Shown: one piece after another, positions 44,712-52,507 of the stretch
How positions within the stretch are numbered: the first letter of the stretch is position 1
Layout: every line of letters begins with the position of its first letter
Origin: Burkholderiaceae bacterium
GTDB taxonomy: Bacteria > Pseudomonadota > Gammaproteobacteria > Burkholderiales > Burkholderiaceae
Assembly: GCA_021166835.1 (NCBI GenBank)
Contig: JAJPEN010000006.1
Coordinates: forward strand, 36,296 to 100,295
Reading direction: 5' to 3'
Length of the DNA stretch: 64,000 nt
Program-made: the position numbers and the translations under genes
Notes under the pieces: generated by a model
What the model was told of the DNA's origin: nothing
Seen by the model: only the letters and a program-made list of their open reading frames with translations
Database searches by the model: none

Positions 44712-46138
44712 GTCGATCTCCGTTGATCGTTCGTGACAGCCGGTACAGCGGCCGCGGTCGTGGTCGCCGATGCAGCGGCCTCAATCACCGGCGCGGCGCC
44801 GGACGCCCTCGAACCCGACGCGCCGTCGAGCCACCCTCCCTCGAAGCCCGCGCGTCGCAGCCCTTCGAGGAGCGGCGCGCAGCCGCGCATCAGCGCCCAG
44901 ACAAGGCCGCTGCGGTGGTTCTCGATCATCAGCACGTTCGGCCCGAGATTCAGGCCGAAGTGGAACGGCGAGATCCACCCCGGCGATCCTCCCGCGCGCG
45001 CGAAGGTGGCGTTGTAGGTGGCGCGGAATCCGTAGCGATAGGAATCGTGCAGCTTCAGGTGCTCGATCCAGTGGTGGATCGTCGGCAGCACGATCTCCGG
45101 CGCGAAGGGCATCGAGGCGACGACCGCCCACGGTGCGAGCGTCCCGTCGTCGGGTCCGAAGGGCACGCCGCGGCCGATGTAGTCGTAGAAGCGTCGCTGG
45201 ATGCCGTCGATGCGTTTGGCCGTCGGACCGGGTCCGTCGCTCGCGGTGATGCCCCACGCGTGCTCGCCGTAGCCCTGGAAACGCTGCGGGTTCTCGCGCG
45301 CGTAGCGTTGCTGCACGAGCGTCGCGCGGCGGCTGTTCTCGAAATAGTCGATGCCCCTGCCGCGCATGTATGCATCGCGGATGCCGCGAAAGTCCACCCA
45401 CACGTGCGAGAGCTGGTGCGTGAACAGCGGCCCGGCGTACAGGTAGTCGACGTCGTAGTAGCGGATCCACTCGTAGGAGGCGCACCACGCCGTCCACGAT
45501 CCGGCCGGCACCGGGTGCGTCGGCGAGCCGAGCGCGAGCAGGTACAGCAGCATCGCCTCGTCGTAGCCTTCCCAGCGGTAGCGCAGGAATCCCGATTCCG
45601 CGCGCCAGCCGTGGCCGATCGTCCGCGCGTTTCCGTGTGGATTCGTGCGGCCCAGCGCCCATTTCCAGTCGACGCGTTCGTAGAGCACTTGCGCGAGTTC
45701 GCGCAGTTCGCGCTCGTCGGCTTCGTCGGAATCGAAGTACTGCGCGGCGCACAGCATTCCGGCGATCAGGAACGCGGTATCGACGGTCGACAGCTCGCAG
45801 CGCCAGGCGCGCCGGCCGCTCTTCATGTCGAGGAAGTGGTAGTAGAAGCCGCGGTGTCCGCTGGCTGCGGGACTTCTGCCCTGCTCGCTGTCGCGGAAAA
45901 AACGCAGCGTCGCAAGTACGCGCGCCTTCGCCTCGCCGCGCGAGACGAAGCCTCGTTCGACCGCTACCGGGTAGCACGACAGCGCCAGGCCGGTGGCCGC
46001 GATGCTGGCCGGCCAGCCCTCGGCGGTCTTGTCGACGACGAGTCCGTTCGCCGGATTCGTCTCGTGCAGGAAGTAGTCGAAGGCGCGCTGCTGCACCCGT
46101 TGCAGCCGGCGTTCCTCCGCAGACGGTACGTCGCCCAT
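44696..46138 (-). CDS. Glucoamylase-like protein (GH144-type domain)
   Basis: A 480-residue protein with the glycoamylase-like alpha/alpha barrel: FDYFLHETNPANGLVVDKT, SIAATGLALSCYPVAVERG, GFYYHFLDMKSGRR and YGEHAWGITASDGP. The family includes endo-beta-1,2-glucanases. No signal peptide is present, so it appears cytoplasmic. The Ala/Thr-rich C-terminal 40 residues are unstructured. Upstream of gnd in the same orientation, downstream of galU by 27 bp. Confidence 0.75.
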   Translation of the reverse strand: MGDVPSAEERRLQRVQQRAFDYFLHETNPANGLVVDKTAEGWPASIAATGLALSCYPVAVERGFVSRGEAKARVLATLRFFRDSEQGRSPAASGHRGFYYHFLDMKSGRRAWRCELSTVDTAFLIAGMLCAAQYFDSDEADERELRELAQVLYERVDWKWALGRTNPHGNARTIGHGWRAESGFLRYRWEGYDEAMLLYLLALGSPTHPVPAGSWTAWCASYEWIRYYDVDYLYAGPLFTHQLSHVWVDFRGIRDAYMRGRGIDYFENSRRATLVQQRYARENPQRFQGYGEHAWGITASDGPGPTAKRIDGIQRRFYDYIGRGVPFGPDDGTLAPWAVVASMPFAPEIVLPTIHHWIEHLKLHDSYRYGFRATYNATFARAGGSPGWISPFHFGLNLGPNVLMIENHRSGLVWALMRGCAPLLEGLRRAGFEGGWLDGASGSRASGAAPVIEAAASATTTAAAVPAVTNDQRRSTCNSE

Positions 46139-46165
46139 TGCGGACGATCGTACCGCGCGAGCGCT

Positions 46166-46987
46166 TCAGCGCAGTCCGAAGTAGATGTTGGCCGTGAGGA
46201 AACCCTGCTTGCTGCCGCAGTCGAAGCGCTTGCCGCCGAAACGATAGCCGTGCAGCCCCGGAGACTCGATCTGCCGGGCAAGCGCGTCGGTGAGCTGGAT
46301 CTCGCCGCCGCTGCCCGGCGGAAGGTCGACCAGCGTCTTCAGGATCGACGGGTGCAGGATGTAGCGGCCGACCACCGCATAGGTGGAGGGCGCTTCTTCC
46401 ACCGAGGGCTTCTCGACGATCGACGTGATGCGCATGCGCGGACCCTGCTCGTCGGCTGGCGAGACGATGCCGTACTTGTCGACGTCCTTTCGGGGCACCT
46501 GCTCGATGGCGACCACGCTGCCGCCGGTGGAGGCGGCCAACGGCAGCATCTGGCTGAGCACGCCTTCCGGGTGGCCGTCGATCAGGTCGTCGGGCAGCAG
46601 CACGGCGAAATGCTCGTCCTCGCCGATCATCGGCGCCGCGCACAGTACCGCGTGGCCCAGGCCGAGCGGCGCGGGCTGGCGCACGAAAAGCACCTTCACG
46701 TGCGGCGGAACGATGTCGCGCACCGCCTCCAGCGCTTCGTGCTTGCCCTTGGCTTCCAGCTCGGCTTCCAGCTCCGGAGCGCGATCGAAGTAGTCTTCCA
46801 CGGCGCGCTTCGAACGCCCCGTGACGAAGATCAGCGTGTCGCAGCCGGCCTCGATCGCCTCGTCGACCGCGTACTGGATGATCGGCCGATCGACGATCGG
46901 CAGCATCTCCTTCGGAATCGACTTCGTGGCGGGCAGGAAACGGGTGCCCAGTCCGGCCACCGGAAACACGGCCTTTCGCAGTTGCAT
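46166..46987 (-). CDS. galU: UTP-glucose-1-phosphate uridylyltransferase
   Basis: A 273-residue enzyme making UDP-glucose. AGLGTRFLPATKSIPKEMLP is the nucleotide-binding signature, LLPDDLIDG carries the metal Asp, and GGEIQLTDAL and VEKP are conserved. Provides activated glucose for the exopolysaccharide. ATG 46987 is the usual family start; no strong Shine-Dalgarno. Divergent from the hydrolase-like gene at 47067. Confidence 0.93.
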   Translation of the reverse strand: MQLRKAVFPVAGLGTRFLPATKSIPKEMLPIVDRPIIQYAVDEAIEAGCDTLIFVTGRSKRAVEDYFDRAPELEAELEAKGKHEALEAVRDIVPPHVKVLFVRQPAPLGLGHAVLCAAPMIGEDEHFAVLLPDDLIDGHPEGVLSQMLPLAASTGGSVVAIEQVPRKDVDKYGIVSPADEQGPRMRITSIVEKPSVEEAPSTYAVVGRYILHPSILKTLVDLPPGSGGEIQLTDALARQIESPGLHGYRFGGKRFDCGSKQGFLTANIYFGLR

Positions 46988-47066
46988 GGTGTTCGTATTC
47001 GAGGCGGGAGGAACCGGGGATGGTACAGCGCCTGCCGTGAAACACCGGCGATAGAATGGCCGCGCG

Positions 47067-47882
47067 ATGGAACCCTGGATCTCGGTCAGCACCACCCGGG
47101 ATGCCGCGCGTGTGGACGGCCGCGACGGCCCGGCACGCTTCGAGCCCGCCCGGCTCGAGGGCTTCGCGGGCGGTGCGCGCCTCGGCCTGTGGTGGATGCC
47201 GGCCGATCGCGAGCCGCGCGGAACCGTCCTCTGCGTGCAGCCGCTGGGCGACGAGCAGCCCTGCGCGCGACGGGTGATCGCCGCGCAGGCCTGGCGGCTC
47301 GCCGCCCGCGGATGGGCGGTGCTCGTGCCCGACCTCTACGGTTGCGGAGATTCGGCCGGCGATCCGGCCGAAATCACGCTCGACGCCTGGCGCAACGACC
47401 TGCTGCGCTGCGCGATGCTCGTGCGCCAGCGCGCGCAGGGGCCGAACGTGCTCTGGGGCGTGCGCGCCGGCGCACTGCTCGGCGTCGACATCGCGGTCGC
47501 GCTCGACCAGTTGCTCGACGCGCATTTGTACTGGCAGGCGCCGGAGAGCGGCCGCGGCGCCGCCGATGCGCTCGCCGCGTCGCCGGGCTTTCCCGCGCGC
47601 CTGCTCGAATCGCTCGGCGAGTTGCGAATGCAGGCACCGCCCACCGCCGAGCGCGGTGCTCCGCCCGCGGTAGCCTTTGTCGAGATCAACGAGGCGCCCG
47701 CCTCGCTGGGCGACGTCTCCGCGCCCACTCGCGCGCTCACCGAGTCGTGGCTCGATGCCGGCTACCTGGCCGGCGCGCGTGCGGCACGCGTTCCTCCGTT
47801 CTGGGACGAGGCTCAGTTCGCGCGACCGCTTCCCGCTGCGCTCTTCGACACGACCGAGGATTTCCTCGAGTCGTTGCACTGA
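47067..47882 (+). CDS. Degenerate hydrolase 2-like protein of the exosortase A type
   Basis: A 271-residue alpha/beta-hydrolase-fold protein related to the hydrolase 2 family at 31037. VLCVQPLGDEQPCARRV is the oxyanion region and DLYGCGDSAGD follows. The elbow reads LWGVRAGALLG, with Arg133 in place of the nucleophile. No obvious catalytic triad. A GATAGAAT element ends 9 bp before the ATG with no Shine-Dalgarno, so a leaderless message is possible. Followed after 27 bp by a hydrolase 1-like gene, repeating the pair found in the exopolysaccharide cluster. Confidence 0.7.
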   Translation: MEPWISVSTTRDAARVDGRDGPARFEPARLEGFAGGARLGLWWMPADREPRGTVLCVQPLGDEQPCARRVIAAQAWRLAARGWAVLVPDLYGCGDSAGDPAEITLDAWRNDLLRCAMLVRQRAQGPNVLWGVRAGALLGVDIAVALDQLLDAHLYWQAPESGRGAADALAASPGFPARLLESLGELRMQAPPTAERGAPPAVAFVEINEAPASLGDVSAPTRALTESWLDAGYLAGARAARVPPFWDEAQFARPLPAALFDTTEDFLESLH

Positions 47883-47909
47883 ACGACGCGTGAGCAGCGC
47901 GCCGACCGC

Positions 47910-48695
47910 ATGACGATTCTCGAACAGCCTCGCATCATCGGCGGCGTGACCGGGTCGCTGGTCGGCGTGACCACGGCCGTCGTTCGCACGGCCGACGTCG
48001 CGGTACTCATCGCGCCGGTTCCCGCGCATCCGCGCACGGGCGAGCACCGGCTGCACGTGCGGCTGGCACGCGAACTGACGCGCGTCGGCGTGCCTTCGCT
48101 GCGCTTCGATCCGGCCGACGGCGGCGACAGCGCACCGAGCGCTGCGCAGGCGGCGCGCTACGACGGCGACCTCGTCGCCGCGGCAACCGATCTGCTCGCG
48201 CTGCATCCCGATGCGCAACTCGTGCTGGTCGGCTTCGGCGATGCGGCGCTGCCGATCGCTCGATCGCTGCCCGCGGTGCGCACCGCCGCGCTGCCGGTGA
48301 ACGCGCTGTGCTTCGTCGATCCGCGGCTGGCGACGGTGCGGCCGATCGAAGCGCGCGGCCTGTGGCGGCGGATCACCGGACGCGCGTCGCCGACGATGGA
48401 AGCGCTGCGCGACGACTCGCCTTCGCTGCACGACGACGAGCGGACCTGGCTCGGACTGCCCGACAGACTGCGCGGCGCATCGCTGCACGTGGCCACCGGT
48501 CACGATCTGCATGCACGCGAGCTGATGCGCACGCTGCTCGCCGAAGACAGGGATTGGCGGCGCGCCCTGCACAATGGGGAGCGGTTTCGGAGCGTCGACG
48601 GTGCCGATGCGGGCTATGCGCAGGCCGAGCACTGGCGCACGCTCGTCGAGTGGATCGTGCAGCAGATCACGCATCGCAGGCGCCGGGCACGCTGA
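47910..48695 (+). CDS. Degenerate hydrolase 1-like protein of the exosortase A type
   Basis: A 261-residue protein with the outline of hydrolase 1: LRFDPADGGDSAPS matches the DYTGLGDS segment, and the C-terminal AQAEHWRTLVEWIVQQI matches its last helix. The elbow LVGFGDAALP has Gly110 where the nucleophile should be and lacks the second Gly. Probably non-catalytic. Its last 29 bp overlap the convergent tadE gene. Confidence 0.6.
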   Translation: MTILEQPRIIGGVTGSLVGVTTAVVRTADVAVLIAPVPAHPRTGEHRLHVRLARELTRVGVPSLRFDPADGGDSAPSAAQAARYDGDLVAAATDLLALHPDAQLVLVGFGDAALPIARSLPAVRTAALPVNALCFVDPRLATVRPIEARGLWRRITGRASPTMEALRDDSPSLHDDERTWLGLPDRLRGASLHVATGHDLHARELMRTLLAEDRDWRRALHNGERFRSVDGADAGYAQAEHWRTLVEWIVQQITHRRRRAR

Positions 48696-49743
48696 AGCTG
48701 CGCTCGCCGCCCAGATTCAGCCAACCCGGGGCGCGTGTGCGGCTGCCATCGGCATCGGCGCCGACGGTGACGCGCGTTGCCTTCGGATCGGCACCGGTTC
48801 CAGGATCGGCGGAAGGCGCAGGCAAGCCCACGCCGGCGACCGGCCCCATCGTCGGCAGCGACGCCGTCCGAACGGGAGATTGCGCTCGATGCGCTGTCCG
48901 TGCGCTGCGGCGCGCGGCACTCTGCATGCGAACGGTGGCGCTCACGCGCACCGGCCAGCGCGGAACGATGCGCCCGGTGGCATCGGGCGCGCGATGAATC
49001 GCGCATGCCCAGGCGCGCGACGCGGACGGCGCCGGTATGCCGAGATCGACGAGTCCGAGCCTTCGACGCGACGGCGCCTCGCAGCCATCGACGACGCGCA
49101 TCAGCCACGCCGCGATGCTGCCGACGAGCGGCACGCTCAACGGAACGCCGTAGCGCAACTCGAGCTTGAGCACGTTCGCATCGTTCAACGTCTGCTGCGA
49201 TCGGGCGCCGATCGGCTCGCGCCCGCGCATTCCCGCAACGCCGCCCGCCGGCATTCGCAACCACGACCACTGCAGACTGTCGTTCGGAATCTCGCGCGTG
49301 CCCGGCATCGGCCGACCGAAGGCATCGCGCGCCGGCTCTGCCCAGTCGTCGAAGCTTTCCACCGTGGGAGCGATCTGCCGCCAGTCGATCCACCCTGTGG
49401 CCAGGCCCTGGCCGAGACGCGCCTGGGCGGCCGCGAGCGCTGCGGCCGGCGTACGCGGCATCCCCGCGCCCTGCCAGAACGGCAGCAGGCCGCGCGCGAG
49501 TCCGGCCTCGATCGCATCGGGACGCGCCTGGGCAACGCTGCCCGCACGCGCCGCCTCGAACAATCCGTACTCGATGGCGGTGCGCGCGTGCAGCAGCAGC
49601 GCCCACTGCAAGGCGCCGAGCCCGAGCAGCAGCACGATCGGCGCGGCGAGCAGCATCTCCACGACCGCGCTCGCCCTTTGCAGGCGGCGCCGTCGGTGTG
49701 CCTGCCTGCAGCCGGTCCTCCGGGGTGCGGCTTGCACGTTCAC
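48667..49743 (-). CDS. tadE: TadE-family pilus minor protein
   Basis: A 358-residue protein. Residues 20-50 are a class III pseudopilin leader and hydrophobic helix (ASAVVEMLLAAPIVLLLGLG, with Glu at +5 after the likely cleavage). A TadE-like domain follows (ARTAIEYGLFEAARAGSV). Longer than simple TadE (about 150-200), with a basic, Pro-rich C-terminal part. GTG 49743 overlaps the stop of the TPR gene (GTGA). Last gene of the Tad operon. Confidence 0.78.
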   Translation of the reverse strand: MNVQAAPRRTGCRQAHRRRRLQRASAVVEMLLAAPIVLLLGLGALQWALLLHARTAIEYGLFEAARAGSVAQARPDAIEAGLARGLLPFWQGAGMPRTPAAALAAAQARLGQGLATGWIDWRQIAPTVESFDDWAEPARDAFGRPMPGTREIPNDSLQWSWLRMPAGGVAGMRGREPIGARSQQTLNDANVLKLELRYGVPLSVPLVGSIAAWLMRVVDGCEAPSRRRLGLVDLGIPAPSASRAWACAIHRAPDATGRIVPRWPVRVSATVRMQSAARRSARTAHRAQSPVRTASLPTMGPVAGVGLPAPSADPGTGADPKATRVTVGADADGSRTRAPGWLNLGGERSFSVPGACDA

Positions 49744-50399
49744 GGCCGCGCGGCTCCGCGACTTGCGCGTTGCGTCGTAGCGAACGCTTCCAGCCGGCGT
49801 TGCGTTCGCTCGACCTCGCGGGCGAGCGGCGCCGGGTTCGCAGCCGCGGCCGCGGCTTCGCCCAGTTGCTCGAGCGAACGCAGGCTCTGGCGCGCAAGCT
49901 CGAGATTAATCAGCGCGACGTTGTAGATCGCCTTGGCCCGCAGCGAGGGCTCCGTCTCGACCCCGGCGTGGCTGCGCGCCGCCGCTCGCCGATACGCGGC
50001 CAACGCCTTGAACCAGTCGTGTCGCTGGTGATGGACATTGCCCAGCCGCAGCCACGCCTGCGCATTCGACGGCTGCAACGCCAGCAGGCGCTCGTAACCT
50101 GCCACCGCTTCGTCGAATCGGCGCGCGCGGTAGGCGTCCTCGGCCTGCGTCTGCAGCGCGGCAAGCTCGGAAGGCGACGGCGGGGCGACGGCCTCCCTTC
50201 CCGCCGCTCGCTGCGAGGCGGACTGCAACGTGGACCGCGGCGCAGCCGCAGAGCCGGTCGCAGTCGTCGCCGGCGTCGACTGCTCTTCCTCGTCGAACAG
50301 ATCCGCACCGCCCTGCAACAGGCTGCCTTCGGTCGCGCACGCGACCGGCGCCAGCGCCGCCAGCACGAGCGCCGCAGCGCGCATCACACGCCCCATCAT
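49740..50399 (-). CDS. tadD: TadD-like TPR lipoprotein
   Basis: A 219-residue lipoprotein with lipobox LAPVAC near residue 20. A linker rich in Ala, Thr and Ser precedes TPR repeats (EDAYRARRFDEAVAGYERLL, AWLRLGNVHHQRHDWFKALA). TadD proteins assist the Tad secretin and pilus assembly. AAAGGAGG lies 6 bp before ATG 50399, and this ATG overlaps the DUF192 stop. Confidence 0.75.
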   Translation of the reverse strand: MMGRVMRAAALVLAALAPVACATEGSLLQGGADLFDEEEQSTPATTATGSAAAPRSTLQSASQRAAGREAVAPPSPSELAALQTQAEDAYRARRFDEAVAGYERLLALQPSNAQAWLRLGNVHHQRHDWFKALAAYRRAAARSHAGVETEPSLRAKAIYNVALINLELARQSLRSLEQLGEAAAAAANPAPLAREVERTQRRLEAFATTQRASRGAARP

Positions 50400-50764
50400 C
50401 GCTGTCCTCCTTTCGAATCGTCGATCCAACGAAGGTGCATCCCCGGTCGCAGGCCGAGCCGGTGCGCTTCGCCCGCACGCAGTTCGAGCACGGCGCGCGC
50501 ACGAAGCGCGCCGCGCACCCGTCGCGGCGGCACACCCTCGCAGAGGCGAAGCACTTCGCCGCTGCGCGCGACGAAGACGAGATCGAGCGGACCGCGCACG
50601 CCGAGGGTGTGGACCGCCCGGCACGGCTCGATCCACAGCCCGGCACCGGCAACGGGCAGCGGCTGCGCGATCAGCCCGACCAGGCGTTCGACTACACGCA
50701 CGGCACGCCGCACGCGCAGGCGAACGGCACCCGGCTCGCCGACGACGAGACCGGTTCGCCGCAT
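50396..50764 (-). CDS. DUF192 family protein
   Basis: A 122-residue protein of the DUF192 family: LDLVFVARSGEVLRLCEGVP and RAVLELRAGEAHRLGLRPG are the conserved segments. Frequent in Tad loci, role unknown. No signal peptide is obvious. Coupled by ATGA to the gene on each side (50764 and 50399). Confidence 0.78.
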   Translation of the reverse strand: MRRTGLVVGEPGAVRLRVRRAVRVVERLVGLIAQPLPVAGAGLWIEPCRAVHTLGVRGPLDLVFVARSGEVLRLCEGVPPRRVRGALRARAVLELRAGEAHRLGLRPGMHLRWIDDSKGGQR

Positions 50765-51645
50765 CAGAGCACTCCCTCGACGAGCAGGCGCTGCACGATC
50801 GGAAACAGCAGGATCGCGAAGGTGCCGGGAAAGATGAACAGCACGAGCGGCAGCAGCATCTTCACCGGCGCCTCCATCGCGAGCTTCTCCGCGCGAAGGA
50901 AGCGCTCGGTGCGCCGCTGCTCGGCCTGCGCGCGAAGGATCGGCGCAAGGCTCGCGCCCTGCCGCTCGGCCGCGACGAGCGCGGCAACGACGTTCGAGAC
51001 TGCCGGCAGCGCGAGCCGCGCGGACATCGCGCGCAGCGCTTCGTGACGCGGCTGGCCCGCGTGCACGTCGCGCAGCACGCGCCGCCATTCGTCGCGCAGC
51101 GCTCCCGACGGACCATGCGTGGCCGCGTGCGCAAGGGCCGCGCCGAGGTTCAGGCCCGCCTCGACGCTGAGCGTGACGAGATCGAGGTCATGAGGGAGCT
51201 GGCGCAGGATCGAGTGCCTGCGGCGCGCGATGCGATCGCGCAGCGCGAGCGGCGGAAGCCCGGCGCCGAGGGCCGCCGCAACCAGCACGGCCGGCAGCGA
51301 ACCCGAGCCGAGGGCTGCGAGCGCCGCACCGACTCCGACCGCCGCAGCGATCGCAAGCAGGAGCTGGCCGGCGACGAGATGCTCGGGACTCAACTGTGCG
51401 TCGAGCGCGGCGCGCGCGAGTGCGGCGCGCACGCGTTCGCGGTGCGCAACGCCGACGAAGCGCGCGATCGCCGGCGCAATCCGCGCGACGATCGGCCAAC
51501 CCAGACGCCAGGTCCACGGAAGCCGCTCGGCGCTCTCCGGCTCGACAGGCACCGCGGCGCTCGAAGCTGCCGAGAACAGCGCCCACGAAACCAGCGCGAC
51601 CGCGACGAAGGTCGCACCCAGCGAAACGGCGAGCCAGGCGTTCAT
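50764..51645 (-). CDS. tadC: Tad pilus inner-membrane platform protein TadC
   Basis: A 293-residue membrane protein with the type II secretion F domain: LRQLPHDLDLVTLSVEAGLN and AILRAQAEQRRTERFLRAEK are the conserved blocks, ending in hydrophobic helices (LLPLVLFIFPGTFAILLFP). Forms the inner-membrane platform with TadB for the TadA ATPase. ATG 51645 overlaps the tadB stop. Confidence 0.88.
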   Translation of the reverse strand: MNAWLAVSLGATFVAVALVSWALFSAASSAAVPVEPESAERLPWTWRLGWPIVARIAPAIARFVGVAHRERVRAALARAALDAQLSPEHLVAGQLLLAIAAAVGVGAALAALGSGSLPAVLVAAALGAGLPPLALRDRIARRRHSILRQLPHDLDLVTLSVEAGLNLGAALAHAATHGPSGALRDEWRRVLRDVHAGQPRHEALRAMSARLALPAVSNVVAALVAAERQGASLAPILRAQAEQRRTERFLRAEKLAMEAPVKMLLPLVLFIFPGTFAILLFPIVQRLLVEGVL

Positions 51646-52505
51646 ACGTCGATCGCGACGATTCGACGGATCGCCAGCCCGCCGGCCAGCTGCAGCAGCG
51701 CAACAGTGCCGCACACGATCCACCCCTGCCAGGTGGTGACGAGCGCACGCATGGCAACCGGTTCGATCGCGAACAGCGCTGCCGCGAGCAACGAAGGCAA
51801 CGCGCCCATCACCCACGCCTGCAGGCGCCCCTGGGCGGTGAGCGCGCGGATCTTGCCCTCGATGGAGAGCTTGTGACGCATCGACGCAGCCAGAGATTCG
51901 AGCGTCGCAGCCATGCTTCCGCCCACTGCCGAACCGATGCGCAGGGCCGAGGCGAACAGCACGCTCTCCTCGATCGGCATGCGCCGGCCGAAGGATGCGA
52001 GCGCGTCGTCGAGCGAGACGCCCAGGCGCTGCTCGCGCAGCAGCAGGCCGAACTCGTGACGGGCCGGCGCCGGCAGTTCGCCCGCGGCCTGCGCGAGCGC
52101 CTGCGTCAATCCGCTTCCCGAGCGCAATCCGCCGGCGACGAGCATCAACGCATCGGGCATCTGCTGCCGGAAAGCCTCCATGCGCCGACGGCGCAGCTGC
52201 GCGAGCGCAAGGCGCGGCAGCAGCGCCGCGGCGAGCGCGATGCCGAGCGCGGCGTGCCAGGCGCCGGTGGCCCACCACGCCGCGACCGCCACGCAGAACG
52301 TGAGCAGGTGCTGTGCGGCGAGCAGCCGCGCCGTGTCGACGAAGAGGAACGCTTCGCGCATGCGCGCTCCCACGCCGCGCTCGAAGCGCTCGCGATGCCG
52401 GCTCGCGAAGCGCGCTCCGAAGCGCACGAACAGCAGGAGCAGAGCGATTGCAGCGCCGAAAGCGCCGGCGAGCGCGAAACCGAGCGAGGTTGCGGACTGC
52501 GTCAT
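51642..52505 (-). CDS. tadB: Tad pilus inner-membrane platform protein TadB
   Basis: A 287-residue membrane protein, T2SSF domain: FRQQMPDALMLVAGGLRSG and FASALRIGSAVGGSMAATLE. N-terminal and C-terminal helices flank a cytoplasmic domain. Partner of TadC. ATG 52505 lies 2 bp after the tadA stop. Confidence 0.88.
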   Translation of the reverse strand: MTQSATSLGFALAGAFGAAIALLLLFVRFGARFASRHRERFERGVGARMREAFLFVDTARLLAAQHLLTFCVAVAAWWATGAWHAALGIALAAALLPRLALAQLRRRRMEAFRQQMPDALMLVAGGLRSGSGLTQALAQAAGELPAPARHEFGLLLREQRLGVSLDDALASFGRRMPIEESVLFASALRIGSAVGGSMAATLESLAASMRHKLSIEGKIRALTAQGRLQAWVMGALPSLLAAALFAIEPVAMRALVTTWQGWIVCGTVALLQLAGGLAIRRIVAIDV

Positions 52506-52507
52506 GA

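Noticed and set aside
44591..47893. Open frame of 1100 codons on the plus strand across gnd, glucoamylase-like gene and galU
   Set aside because: It is the antisense shadow of three well-recognised genes in GC-rich DNA; the translation is Arg/Ala-rich with no domain.
44781..48674. Open frame of 1297 codons on the minus strand
   Set aside because: It runs through galU, the glucoamylase-like gene and the two hydrolase-like genes in other frames; composition is non-protein-like.
50230..51876. 548-codon plus-strand frame over tadC and its neighbours
   Set aside because: Antisense shadow of DUF192, TPR and tadC genes, which have clear family motifs and coupled starts.
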